Below are positions 7,198 through 16,005 of a DNA stretch of 51,700 bases, one piece after another (position 1 is the first letter of the stretch; every line of letters begins with the position of its first letter). Under the pieces are notes generated by a model. That model did no database searches. It was not told the origin of the DNA and saw only the letters and a program-made list of their open reading frames with translations. The stretch comes from Rhodothermaceae bacterium (GTDB lineage Bacteria > Bacteroidota > Rhodothermia > Rhodothermales > Bin80): assembly GCA_009841335.1 (NCBI GenBank), contig VXLY01000043.1:1-51700 (forward strand), written 5' to 3'. The position numbers and the translations under genes were made by a program.

Positions 7198-9384
7198 ATG
7201 ATGCGTGAAACAGCTGAGAAGAAGACCATTTTGGCTTCTTCCAATAATGGTGAATCCCAGGCATTGGACCTGGAAGATTTTTCCCTTTACAACAACCGAG
7301 AGCTGAGCCTGCTGGATTTTCAGTACCGTGTGTTTGAGGAAGCGCAAGACGAGGACAATCCATTACTGGAGCGCCTAAAATTCCTCTCTATTGTCGGCTC
7401 AAATCTGGACGAGTTTTATATGGTGCGTGTGGGCGGTCTCAAGAAACAAGTTGCGAGTGGCGTAACGGATCTTTCGATTGACGGCCGAACGCCAGCCGAA
7501 CAGCTCTTGGCCGTAAGGACGGAGGCGCAGCGATTGATGCAGACCGCACATGAGTATCTTTTTACAACCCTCATTCCCGAATTGGCGGCATCAGGCATCA
7601 GAATTCTGGACTACTCGGAATTAACGGCAAGGCAGAAGGAGGAGGCTACATGGAAGTACGAGCAGACAATATTTCCGGTGCTTACGCCATTGGCGGTTGA
7701 CCCGTCGCATCCTTTTCCGCACATTTCGAATCTGAGCCTCAACCTGGCTGTACTGGTAAGGGATGAGTTGGGGGGTGAGCGTTTCGCGCGGGTCAAAGTG
7801 CCGAGACCGCTATCTCGTCTAATGCCGGTCATCTCCGAGCCTTTGAAGATCAAGGTAAACTCATCTACACGAAGAGTCTATTCCTTTGTATGGGTGGAAC
7901 AAGTGATTGCGGCCAACCTGCAGTCGCTTTTTCCTGGGATGAAAATAGAGGCCGTACACCCATTCCGGATCACGCGCAATGCGGATCTGACTATTCAGGA
8001 ACAGGAAGCAGATGATTTGCTGGAGACAATGGAGCAGGGGGTACGTCAGCGTCGCCTCGGTTCTGTACTGAGGCTTACAGTTAATCCGGACATGCCCGAA
8101 CAGGTGCGATCAATTCTGATCGAAAATATGGCTACCGATGAGAATGATGTTGTGATAGTTAATGGGCCACTTGGGCTCGCGAGTTTGATGGAGCCAATAT
8201 CTGAGATTGATCGATTTGACCTCAAGTATCAACCGTTCGTACCGTTTACTTCATTGAGGCTGAAATCCGAGACACGCGATGGAGATTTTTTTACAGTCGT
8301 GAGAGCACAGAATCATTTGGTCCATCATCCTTATGATTCGTTTTCGCCTGTAATAGAATTTTTGGAAGCCGCTTCGACAGATCCTAGCGTACTCGCGATC
8401 AAAATGACGCTCTATCGCGTGGGAAGTCGATCCCCAATTGTACGGGCGCTCATGAAAGCAAGGGAAAATGGCAAACAGGTCGCCGTGCTTGTTGAGGTGA
8501 AAGCCCGCTTTGATGAAGCAAGCAATATTGGTTGGGCCCGGGCGCTTGAGCGGGAAGGTGTTCACGTGATCTATGGTGTCATCGGGCTCAAGACACACAC
8601 CAAGGTAGCATTGGTGATTCGGAATGAAGGAGGACATATTCGGCGATATGTGCACCTTTCTACCGGTAACTACAACAGTGTCACAGCACATATCTATGAG
8701 GATCTCGGGTTCTTTACGATTGACCCGAAAATTGGCGAGGATGCCTCAGATTTGTTCAACTTCCTGACGGGTTATTCTGAAAAACGTAACTATAGCAAGT
8801 TGGTAGTTGCTCCTATTAATTTGAGAAAACGGTTCACTGAATTGGTTCGTCGCGAAATTGATCACTGCAAGGCAGGTCGCGAGTCACATTTGATTCTAAA
8901 AACCAATGCGCTCGTGGATGGAAAAATCATTCGATTACTCTATGAAGCATCACAGGCCGGCGTCAAAATAGACTTGTTAGTTCGTGGTATATGTTGCCTC
9001 AAACCAGGGATATCCGGCGTTAGTGAGAATATCAACGTGATCAGCGTTGTCGGGCGCTTCTTGGAACACAGCCGTATTTACTACTTCACAAATGGAGGCA
9101 ATGAGGAGATTTACCTTGGGAGTGCTGACCTCATGCCCCGAAATCTCAATCGACGGGTAGAACTATTATTTCCAATTCAGGATGAAGAGTACGTTCGCTA
9201 TCTCCGGGATGTAGTACTTGAATCCTATCTCCGAGACACCGTTAAAGCCAGATACTTGGATGTAGACGGTGTATATAGCCGACGGGATGGATCAGGCGAG
9301 AGGCTTGCGGTCCAGGAAGAGTTGCTTCGTGTTCGTGCTGGCTGGGTGGAGGAAGAGCAACAACATCCATGGGAACTCTTTTGA
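7198..9384 (+). CDS. ppk1: Polyphosphate kinase 1
   Basis: The 728-residue protein is full length for PPK1, which reversibly makes long-chain inorganic polyphosphate from ATP. The N-terminal domain carries YNNRELSLLDFQYRVFEEA (31-49) and GSNLDEFYMVRVGGL (67-81). The catalytic half has the two phospholipase-D-like histidine motifs: His467 in LKTHTK, the expected autophosphorylated residue, and His624 in FLEHSRIYYF. HLSTGNYN (486-493) is also typical. Two adjacent ATGs (7198 and 7201) are equally possible starts. It is divergent from the TonB receptor operon and shares a 167-bp regulatory gap with a Pho-box-like array. Identity is firm; phosphate-responsive expression is inferred. Confidence 0.97.
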   Translation: MMRETAEKKTILASSNNGESQALDLEDFSLYNNRELSLLDFQYRVFEEAQDEDNPLLERLKFLSIVGSNLDEFYMVRVGGLKKQVASGVTDLSIDGRTPAEQLLAVRTEAQRLMQTAHEYLFTTLIPELAASGIRILDYSELTARQKEEATWKYEQTIFPVLTPLAVDPSHPFPHISNLSLNLAVLVRDELGGERFARVKVPRPLSRLMPVISEPLKIKVNSSTRRVYSFVWVEQVIAANLQSLFPGMKIEAVHPFRITRNADLTIQEQEADDLLETMEQGVRQRRLGSVLRLTVNPDMPEQVRSILIENMATDENDVVIVNGPLGLASLMEPISEIDRFDLKYQPFVPFTSLRLKSETRDGDFFTVVRAQNHLVHHPYDSFSPVIEFLEAASTDPSVLAIKMTLYRVGSRSPIVRALMKARENGKQVAVLVEVKARFDEASNIGWARALEREGVHVIYGVIGLKTHTKVALVIRNEGGHIRRYVHLSTGNYNSVTAHIYEDLGFFTIDPKIGEDASDLFNFLTGYSEKRNYSKLVVAPINLRKRFTELVRREIDHCKAGRESHLILKTNALVDGKIIRLLYEASQAGVKIDLLVRGICCLKPGISGVSENINVISVVGRFLEHSRIYYFTNGGNEEIYLGSADLMPRNLNRRVELLFPIQDEEYVRYLRDVVLESYLRDTVKARYLDVDGVYSRRDGSGERLAVQEELLRVRAGWVEEEQQHPWELF

Positions 9385-9450
9385 CATCCTGGCTGCAGAT
9401 TTCTGTCTCCTGTAAGCTTGATCTGCTTCACCAGTGTTTCACGGTCGTGG

Positions 9451-10107
9451 TCAAGGATATAGCAGTTTGGTTTGCCAATCCCCAGAAGGCAGTCGATTAA
9501 ATACTAGACGCTCGTGCAGTCGATTCTTGCGCCCTTGCCAGAACTCAATACTCTCGGGAATCACCCGAAATCCTCCCCAGTGAGGGGGACAGGGGATGTT
9601 TTCTCCAGGGTATTTCTGATTAAATCGTTGCACGTGCATTTTCAATTCTGACCTTTCGTTTAGCAGCGTACTTTGGCGGGAGGCCCAAGCCCCAATACGA
9701 CTACCCCTGGGGCGTGATTGAAAGTACGTTTCACTTTCATCCCTAGTGATCCGCTCAACGTTTCCCTCTATTCTTACCTGGCGCTGGAGCGTTGACCAGT
9801 GAACAACCAGGGCTGCCCGTGGATTAGAATTCAGCTCGTTTCCTTTGCGGCTGTGGTAATTTGTGAAGAACACGAAACCACGATGATCTACGCTCTTGAG
9901 TAGAACAATTCTGCCACTCGGAACCCCATCTGGCGAGGCAGTGGCGAGTGTCATCGCCTCAGGAAGATAAATATTAGCGTCTTGAGCGAGGTCAAACCAT
10001 TCCCGGAATTGCACGATTGGATCTTTGTCGGGGCTTGCGGCCGGCAAGTCCTGGATGATTTCCTGGCTGGTTTCCACAGACATAGGTATATGTGGATCGA
10101 GGCTCAT
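9451..10107 (-). CDS. pdxH: Pyridoxamine/pyridoxine 5'-phosphate oxidase
   Basis: The 218-residue flavoenzyme oxidises pyridoxamine or pyridoxine 5'-phosphate to pyridoxal 5'-phosphate using FMN and oxygen. Family landmarks are PSGRIVLLKSVDHRGFVFFTNY, with the FMN-binding RIVLLK segment, the NPRAALVVHW beta strand, the SRIGAWASRQS segment and the C-terminal EFWQGRKNRLHERLVF signature. The length is standard. A second ATG eight codons in (at 10083) could also be the start. It is convergent with ppk1, 66 bp apart, with no clear terminator between. PLP made here would serve MetY, the PLP decarboxylase and Kbl elsewhere in the window. Confidence 0.96.
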   Translation of the reverse strand: MSLDPHIPMSVETSQEIIQDLPAASPDKDPIVQFREWFDLAQDANIYLPEAMTLATASPDGVPSGRIVLLKSVDHRGFVFFTNYHSRKGNELNSNPRAALVVHWSTLQRQVRIEGNVERITRDESETYFQSRPRGSRIGAWASRQSTLLNERSELKMHVQRFNQKYPGENIPCPPHWGGFRVIPESIEFWQGRKNRLHERLVFNRLPSGDWQTKLLYP

Positions 10108-10125
10108 AAGATAACCGGATTAGGT

Positions 10126-10263
10126 ATGATGTTAGACGAATGGAACCTGATTAACTGCGGTCTGTTGCCGACGAGATACTCACTACGTCGCAAGGTCCGA
10201 GCAGTCACTGAGCCACTCCTATACAAATGGATGAGCTTGATACACAAGATTGCCACAAAATGA
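10126..10263 (+). other. Possible 45-codon small ORF in the pdxH upstream gap
   Basis: A short open frame starts at tandem ATGs, is rich in Leu, Arg and Lys (for example YSLRRKVRAVTEPLLYKW), and ends before the next gene. It has no recognisable family and no strong ribosome-binding site. It may be a small basic peptide, a leader, or chance. Confidence 0.15.
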
Positions 10264-10372
10264 CGAGATTTTCAGCGTCGGATATAAAACACCGGGGCAC
10301 GCACGCAATACCACGGTTTTTTTCCGAAGTAACCCTTAGTATCATACCTCTCAACTGACACAAGAAGCTATC

Positions 10373-10831
10373 ATGCGCAATTTTTGGATGAACCTGCTGG
10401 CCGTAGTTGTCGGCTATCTCGTAATGGCTATTGGAATCGGAGTGATTTTTAGTGTGGCTTATATGGTTATGGGGGCCGAAGGGGCGTATCAGCCGGACTC
10501 CTGGGATGTTTCCTCGGGCTGGGTAATCATGAGCATTATAGTCGGCATCTGTGTTGCTTTGGTAGCCGGTAAGGTCTGTTACTTGATTGCTCGTAATCAT
10601 ACCGCTACCAAGTACCTGATTGCCCTGGTTCTAGTACTGGGGGTGGTTTCTGCGATAATGATGATGATAGGAGGTGGTGGTGGAGACGAAGTTCGTGACT
10701 TCGCACCATCAGTTTTCGAGGCAACTGAGAAAAGCGTTCAACCTGTGTGGTTGAGCTGGCTAAATCCGTTAATTGGCGCAGTGGGGGTTGCGGTCGGGAG
10801 CGGCCTAGTGAAGATTTTTGGGGATCGATAG
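10373..10831 (+). CDS. Small four-helix membrane protein of unknown function
   Basis: I do not recognise this 152-residue protein. Four hydrophobic segments are visible at about 7-30, 48-72, 80-98 and 126-148. A Gly-rich GGGGGDE stretch at about 100-106 precedes a soluble loop before the last helix. It starts MRNFWMNLLAVVVGYLVMA, a typical uncleaved signal anchor, so it should sit in the inner membrane. It is divergent from pdxH and convergent with ppk2, alone on its strand. In the same frame, translation could stay open for 72 codons after its stop; I treat that as uncertain rather than as part of the gene. Confidence 0.7.
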   Translation: MRNFWMNLLAVVVGYLVMAIGIGVIFSVAYMVMGAEGAYQPDSWDVSSGWVIMSIIVGICVALVAGKVCYLIARNHTATKYLIALVLVLGVVSAIMMMIGGGGGDEVRDFAPSVFEATEKSVQPVWLSWLNPLIGAVGVAVGSGLVKIFGDR

Positions 10832-11127
10832 CCCGACAAAGGCCCGCTGGCCGAGCCGAATGCAGGCAGTAAGCCTGTTTTTCCGTCGTACGGACGCGCT
10901 CTTGGCGTTGTCCGAAGGCGTGGTTTGTATCAGGTGAGAATTGTTAGCTTCCAATTTCTCAGCCCGATGTTCGTTGATGCTGACAATGGGGATACGACAG
11001 AATTAGTACTGACCAAAAAATGTTCAGTGGTCGTGTCTAGCCACAAAACTTAACGGCCGAGAATTTGATACAGGATCAAGGGATAATGCGGAGCAGTATC
11101 CATTATTGGTTGGTGCACGGTAAAAGG

Positions 11128-11943
11128 TTATGGATCCGCTGGTTTAGAAAACTGATTTCCCACGATTCGTTGTGTGTCCATAGCAGGGCGAACATAGCCT
11201 TGGTCCGACTGTAGCGGGGGAAGCGTGATTTCCGGTATCTCAATTCTGCTGTAGGGGATTTGATCAAGAAGGTGGGCAATGCAGTTCAGCCTTGCACGGC
11301 GTTTGTCATCAGCCTCAATGACCCACCAAGGAGAATTCGGAAGGTCAGTGTGCAGAAACATTTGGTCTTTTGCTCTCGAATAGTCGGTCCAGCGAGCTCT
11401 TGATTCTATGTCCATGGGGCTGATTTTCCATTTTCTTGTTGGGTCCTCAATCCGGCGTCGGAATCTGCGTTCCTGCTCTTCAGCGCTTACGGAGAACCAG
11501 TACTTGATCAGTGTTATGCCGTTCTGGATCAACATACGTTCGAATATGGGACATTCTCGCAGAAATTCCCAGTACTCCTCTTCGGAACAGAACCCCATCA
11601 CACGTTCCACGCCAGCACGGTTGTACCAACTTCGATCAAAGAGAATCATTTCTCCAGCGGCCGGCAGATGATTTGCATACCTCTGGAAGTACCACTGCGT
11701 TTTTTCGCGCTCTGTGGGTTTGGAGAGCGCTACTATGCGGCAGACCCTTGGGTTAAGCGGTTCCGTAATGCGCTTGATTGTTCCCCCCTTACCAGCCGCA
11801 TCTCGGCCTTCAAACAGTACGACGATGCGTTTCTTGTTTGATTCAATATAGCGCTGAAGCCGCGCGAGTTCTACGTGTAGTTTAGCCAGTTCCGTCCTGT
11901 AGAACTTTTTACCCAGTTGCCCGTTTTTCTGCGGGGTTTCCAT
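11128..11943 (-). CDS. ppk2: Polyphosphate kinase 2 family protein
   Basis: The 271-residue protein has the P-loop kinase fold of PPK2: Walker A GRDAAGKGG at 46-54, the lid-region Arg-rich RFRRRIEDPTRKWKIS, and the Walker B-like FDRSWYNRAGVE at 102-113. PPK2 enzymes use polyphosphate to phosphorylate nucleoside mono- or diphosphates, or run in reverse. The single-domain size and the WYNRAGVERVMGF motif fit a class I enzyme (NDP to NTP), but class assignment from motifs alone is tentative. Together with ppk1, about 2 kb away, it gives the cell both polyphosphate synthesis and use. It is divergent from metY across an AT-rich gap. Confidence 0.93.
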   Translation of the reverse strand: METPQKNGQLGKKFYRTELAKLHVELARLQRYIESNKKRIVVLFEGRDAAGKGGTIKRITEPLNPRVCRIVALSKPTEREKTQWYFQRYANHLPAAGEMILFDRSWYNRAGVERVMGFCSEEEYWEFLRECPIFERMLIQNGITLIKYWFSVSAEEQERRFRRRIEDPTRKWKISPMDIESRARWTDYSRAKDQMFLHTDLPNSPWWVIEADDKRRARLNCIAHLLDQIPYSRIEIPEITLPPLQSDQGYVRPAMDTQRIVGNQFSKPADP

Positions 11944-12008
11944 AGAATTGCAAGTACTTGGTGTGATTTTCTAAAATAAGTTTATTTGTTGCTTTTTAGC
12001 AAATTCTA
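11943..12008. promoter_or_regulatory. AT-rich ppk2/metY divergent promoter with inverted repeat
   Basis: TAGAATTGC (11943-11951) and GCAAATTCTA (11999-12008) are inverted repeats differing by a one-base bulge. They flank an AT-rich core that includes TTGC-TTTTTA-GCAA. The gap must hold promoters for both genes. No SAM riboswitch-like fold upstream of metY is apparent by eye. Confidence 0.25.
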
Positions 12009-12052
12009 TTGTAGCTGCTCCAATTCTCTTTTCATTGTTTTTTATTTGGCAA

Positions 12053-13345
12053 ATGAGTAAACCTGATCAAAAGCGTGATTTTGGCTTCGAAACGAGAATG
12101 CTCCATGCCGGTCATGTTCCAGATGCGGTGACTGGTTCGCGCGCTGTTCCGATCTATCAGACGACTTCATATGTCTTCGATAGCCCGCAATACGCGGCAG
12201 AGCTATTTGATTTGAAGCAGTATGGCAATATCTACACGCGAATCAATAACCCGACCACCGCCGCCTTCGAGGAGCGCATAGCTTCTTTAGAGGAAGGTGC
12301 GGGTGCAGTTGCGACTTCAAGCGGTATGGCTGCGCAGCTTGTTACAATGATGACGCTACTGGAGCCGGGGGACGAGGTCGTGGCTTCGCAACACCTATAT
12401 GGTGGAACACGCACACAGTTTGTGCACACTTTTCGCAAGTTGGGAGTTACTGCCCATTTTGTGGATCCCGACGATTTTGATGCATGGGAGGCAGCAATCA
12501 ACTCAAAAACGCGTGCACTTTACGCGGAGACGATCGGCAACCCTCAAGGCAGTGTAGTGGACATTTCCCGCTTGGCTGCGCTGGCCGAGTCAAACAATTG
12601 TCCGCTGATAATTGACAATACGTTTGCAACGCCTTACCTGTGTCAGCCGCTTAATCACGGGGCACACATTTCTCTACATTCAGCTACGAAGTTCGTAGGT
12701 GGCCATGGCAACTCTATTGGTGGGGTAATTATCGAATCCGGGCGGTTCGACTACAGTCACTACCCGACAATTGCAAATCCTTCACCCTCCTACCATAATC
12801 TGCGTTTCTACGATACATTTGGCCTCCATGGTTTTTTGATGAAGGCACGTGTTGAGACGGTCAGAGATACAGGTTCGTGCCTGTCGCCATTCAACGCTTT
12901 TCTTTTGATCCAGGGACTTGAGACGCTTTCAATCCGCATGGATCGTCATGTTAAGAATGCCATGGCGATTGCAAGATACCTTGAGGACGATCCGAATGTT
13001 GAGTATGTGGCCTACCCAGGATTGGAAAGTAGTCCATATCATGAACTCGCCCTCAGATATTGTCCACGTGGGCCGGGAGCTGTGTTTTCATTTGGTCTCA
13101 GAGGAGCTGATCCGCGTGGGGCCGGTAGGCGCTTCATTGAAGCGCTTAATCTGTTTTCTCACTTGGCGAATGTGGGTGATGCGCGAAGTTTAGTGATTCA
13201 TCCGGCCTCAACGACACACCAGCAGCTCTCTGATGAAGAGCTTGTAGCCAGCGGCATTGATCCTGGCATGATTCGTCTTTCAATTGGACTCGAAACTGAA
13301 GAGGATTTACTATGGGATCTAGATCAGGCGCTGCGTGCGATTTGA
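12053..13345 (+). CDS. metY: O-acetylhomoserine aminocarboxypropyltransferase (sulfhydrylase)
   Basis: This 430-residue PLP enzyme of the Cys/Met metabolism family condenses O-acetylhomoserine with sulfide to make homocysteine. The PLP lysine is Lys213 in SLHSATKFVGGHG. Other family features are the YTRINNPTTAAFEERIASLE segment, SSGMAAQ and IDNTFATPYL. I chose the ATG at 12053, which starts MSKPDQKRDFGFETRMLHAG, over a TTG six codons upstream because the typical N-terminus begins there. The stop overlaps the following CoA-binding gene by 34 bp, implying coupled translation. An alternative is O-succinylhomoserine or cysteine substrate use, which sequence alone does not exclude. Confidence 0.93.
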   Translation: MSKPDQKRDFGFETRMLHAGHVPDAVTGSRAVPIYQTTSYVFDSPQYAAELFDLKQYGNIYTRINNPTTAAFEERIASLEEGAGAVATSSGMAAQLVTMMTLLEPGDEVVASQHLYGGTRTQFVHTFRKLGVTAHFVDPDDFDAWEAAINSKTRALYAETIGNPQGSVVDISRLAALAESNNCPLIIDNTFATPYLCQPLNHGAHISLHSATKFVGGHGNSIGGVIIESGRFDYSHYPTIANPSPSYHNLRFYDTFGLHGFLMKARVETVRDTGSCLSPFNAFLLIQGLETLSIRMDRHVKNAMAIARYLEDDPNVEYVAYPGLESSPYHELALRYCPRGPGAVFSFGLRGADPRGAGRRFIEALNLFSHLANVGDARSLVIHPASTTHQQLSDEELVASGIDPGMIRLSIGLETEEDLLWDLDQALRAI

Positions 13346-13893
13346 CCAGCCATTCTTTGCTTACGGCTGAGCAGAAAGCAATATACCAAGCCCCAGACTT
13401 GGTTCGTCGAACCCTCGGGTTTGCCAGTTCGGTTGCCATCGTGGGGTTATCCACGAAGCGGCAGAAAGCCAGCTATTTCGTTGCGACTTTCCTGAAGAGT
13501 AGAGGCATAAAGATAATTCCTGTGCATCCGAAGGCAGACAGGATCCTGGGAGAAAAAGTTTATCCAACACTGAAGGATATTCCTGAACCAGTAGATGTGG
13601 TGAATATATTTCGACCTTCACACGAATGTCCGATTTACGCAGCGCAAGCCGTGGATATTAATGCTAAAGTGTTCTGGCTGCAGCTTGGACTTTTCAATGA
13701 GGAAGCAGCCACGATCGCCGGTGCGGGAGGTCTTGATGTAATTATGGACCTGTGTATCAAGATGGAGTACGGTCGCTACGATGGAACTATGCGCTTCCTG
13801 GGGATGAATACAGGCGTACTAACTTCGAAGAAAGCACAGATTGGGCGCATCAGTTCGCACGAAGATGTGGATCTGTCTGAGTGTTTATTGTAG
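13312..13893 (+). CDS. CoA-binding domain protein (YccU type)
   Basis: The 193-residue protein has a Rossmann-type CoA-binding domain: SSVAIVGLSTKRQKASYFVA at about 38-57, the IIPVHPKADRILGEKVYPTL segment, and KVFWLQLGLFNEEAA near residue 122. It resembles the CoA-binding half of succinyl-CoA synthetase alpha but has no catalytic ligase part. Its role is unknown. The ATG at 13312 overlaps metY by 34 bp; a TTG at 13357 would remove the overlap and an N-terminal extension of about 15 residues. Small CoA-binding proteins often follow O-acetylhomoserine sulfhydrylase genes, so a regulatory or acyl-donor link to methionine synthesis is plausible but unproven. Confidence 0.85.
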   Translation: MGSRSGAACDLTSHSLLTAEQKAIYQAPDLVRRTLGFASSVAIVGLSTKRQKASYFVATFLKSRGIKIIPVHPKADRILGEKVYPTLKDIPEPVDVVNIFRPSHECPIYAAQAVDINAKVFWLQLGLFNEEAATIAGAGGLDVIMDLCIKMEYGRYDGTMRFLGMNTGVLTSKKAQIGRISSHEDVDLSECLL

Positions 13894-14212
13894 TCTGAGA
13901 ACGTTGCCTGTCGGGGGTTGAGTAGCCTCGGGGATGATTGCAGGATTTAAGGCAGAATACGCTGCCTACTTGATTCAGGCCGAGATGTACAAGCGATTCC
14001 CATCATTAATGGAGCGTCAAGCACCGAAAAAGACATAGGAGGTCAGGAGTTACTCCGTATGAGAAGGTGATTTCCTGTGTTTAGTGCCAGACACATTCTC
14101 ATCCCCACTGACCATATTTTGATCAGTGCAAGATTGAGCGGTGTGAACCTAACTTGCCTCTCACGAATGTGAAACCATAGTCGGGATCGCGGAAACCTGC
14201 GCTAAGACACTT
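13894..14212. other. Intergenic gap with one possible 34-codon ORF
   Basis: This 319-bp gap lies between two convergent genes. The only coding-like piece is a plus-strand frame at 13934-14038, which encodes a small peptide containing GFKAEYAAYLIQAEMYKRF. That piece is compositionally like a short amphipathic helix, but I recognise no family. No terminator hairpin with a T-run is evident on either strand. Confidence 0.3.
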
Positions 14213-15646
14213 TTAGGAGAAGACAACCTGGATATCCGTATACTCCTTCAGGCCTTCCTCCGCGAATTCAACTCCGACGCCAGAACGCTTTACTCCCCCA
14301 AAGGGAGCGTTGGGTTGGATCATTCCGTGCTTGTTAATCCAGACCGAGCCGCATTCCATCTGGTTTGCTATTTTTCTTGCCTCTCCTATGTCCTGGCTCC
14401 AGACCGAACCTCCTAGACCGTTGGGGTTATCGTTTGCCTTCTCAATTGCTTCATCGATTCGATGATAGCGGATAATTGGCAGAACAGGTCCAAACTGTTC
14501 CTCATCCACGAGAGGGTCTCCGTTTTCTAAGTCAGCTATGATCGTGAGCGGATAAAAATATCCCTTCCCGCCCATTTTCTGCTGTATTTCTTGGGGGTCT
14601 CCCCCCAAGAGCACACGTCCTTTGGATTTGGCGCTTTGCACCAGGTCGTCCACAATATCGTATTGCTTGCGGTTCTGAATCGGCCCCAAAACAACATCCT
14701 CGTTCACACCTTCTCCTACCTTCATGTGTCGGGCAAGATCTACCAATTCATCGCAAACATTGTCATACACATCATCATGAACATAGAGACGCTTCAATGC
14801 CGCGCAGGTTTGGCCGCTATTAATGAACGCGCCCCAGAAAAGTCCTTCGGCAATCTGCTTTGGATCAACATCTGGAAGAACAATTCCGGCATCGTTTCCA
14901 CCGAGTTCAAGGGTCAGTCGCTTCATGGTTTCCGCTGAGTTCGCCATGATCTTCTGGCCAGTCGCGCAGGAGCCGGTGAAAACAATTTTGCCGATCCCCT
15001 CGTGCACTGTCATTGCGGCCCCCAATTCGTCCTTGCCCGAAATGCAGTTGACCACGCCCTTTGGCAACACTTCGTTCATGAGTTCAACCAGGCGTAGCGT
15101 GGACAAGGGCGTAAAGGGAGAGGGCTTGGATACTATCGTATTGCCCGAGAGAACAGCAGGGATGATATGCCAGATCGCAATCATTACCGGGAAGTTCCAG
15201 GGAGTAATCGAGCCTACAACACCAATTGGTTTGCGGTGAAGTTCAACCCTACCATCATCGTTGTCCTGGAGAATCTCCATCGGAAGGGAAAGGCTGGCCG
15301 TGTATTGAGTCCAGGCCATTGCGCCACCGATTTCCCAGCGTGAGCCGAGGCCGTTTAGGGGCTTACCCTGCTCCGCAGTCAGAATATGGGCGAGCTCTTC
15401 AGCATTTTCCTCAATTTTTGATGCAATTTCCAGACAAGCTGTCTGTCTTTGGGATTCGGGTACTTCGCGCCATTTTTTGAATGCTGTCTGGGCGGCTTTC
15501 ACGGCATCGTCCAGATCTTTCTTTCCCGCCATTGGTGCAAGTCCAGCTACTTTTTCATTGGCGGGATTCAACACTTCAAAGCTTCGTTCGGTAGGGACCT
15601 TCTTGCCGTTAATAACAAGGTGGAATGGGTTCATCGTGGGGCTCAT
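14213..15646 (-). CDS. NAD(P)-dependent aldehyde dehydrogenase, succinate-semialdehyde/betaine type
   Basis: The 477-residue protein is a complete aldehyde dehydrogenase. It shows ITPWNFP in the cofactor region, FTGSCATG, general-base Glu248 in LELGGNDAG and nucleophile Cys281 in NSGQTCAALK. I place the start at the ATG at 15646, preceded by AGGA at good spacing, rather than 31 codons upstream. The protein then begins MSPTMNPFHLVINGKKVP, as is usual. It oxidises an aldehyde to an acid with NAD(P)+. The substrate cannot be read from motifs. It is divergent from a PLP decarboxylase, so an amine-derived aldehyde is a reasonable guess. Cys in FTGSC, where Ser/Thr is usual, is slightly odd. Confidence 0.92.
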   Translation of the reverse strand: MSPTMNPFHLVINGKKVPTERSFEVLNPANEKVAGLAPMAGKKDLDDAVKAAQTAFKKWREVPESQRQTACLEIASKIEENAEELAHILTAEQGKPLNGLGSRWEIGGAMAWTQYTASLSLPMEILQDNDDGRVELHRKPIGVVGSITPWNFPVMIAIWHIIPAVLSGNTIVSKPSPFTPLSTLRLVELMNEVLPKGVVNCISGKDELGAAMTVHEGIGKIVFTGSCATGQKIMANSAETMKRLTLELGGNDAGIVLPDVDPKQIAEGLFWGAFINSGQTCAALKRLYVHDDVYDNVCDELVDLARHMKVGEGVNEDVVLGPIQNRKQYDIVDDLVQSAKSKGRVLLGGDPQEIQQKMGGKGYFYPLTIIADLENGDPLVDEEQFGPVLPIIRYHRIDEAIEKANDNPNGLGGSVWSQDIGEARKIANQMECGSVWINKHGMIQPNAPFGGVKRSGVGVEFAEEGLKEYTDIQVVFS

Positions 15647-16005
15647 TAAGTTTTTCCTGCAGACATATTTCGTGTCGATTCCACAAGATAGTGCTAAATC
15701 AGTTGTCTGACAGTGAATACTCTGCTGACGGTGGGACACGGCACTAACAGAGAATTCTGGGAAGTTGATGTAGTCTCATTGAGATGGTCGTACGAGGGGC
15801 TGTGATGCCTACAAAAGTAGTAATATTAATGAGGAGAAAGATACAAGTGTATGCGGGGCTGTGAAGGTAACCTTCCACACAGAAAACACGGAAAATCTTC
15901 CTTGATGGCGTTTTTCGTTTGCGCTCGAATGATTTGTTTTCTTGATACAGCGTACTTAACTTTCACATCCGTGGAGACATCTGATGGACAAAAAAATGGA
16001 CGGTA
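15647..16005. promoter_or_regulatory. 359-bp divergent promoter with direct repeat and palindrome
   Basis: Between the aldehyde dehydrogenase and decarboxylase, GGGGCTGTGA occurs twice (15796-15805 and 15855-15864). The second copy overlaps the perfect palindrome GAAGGT-A-ACCTTC (15863-15875). No coding frame is convincing. Such elements in a shared promoter suggest co-regulation of the two genes by one DNA-binding protein. Confidence 0.35.

Noticed and set aside
10832-11050. Seventy-two open codons continuing in frame after the small membrane protein stop
   Set aside because: No start codon near the front, no recognisable family, and an overlapping frame is equally coding-like. A read-through or lost-stop reading cannot be supported without relatives.
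11944-12052. Possible SAM riboswitch before metY
   Set aside because: The gap is short and AT-rich, with only simple inverted repeats; the conserved SAM-I/II core elements are not visible.
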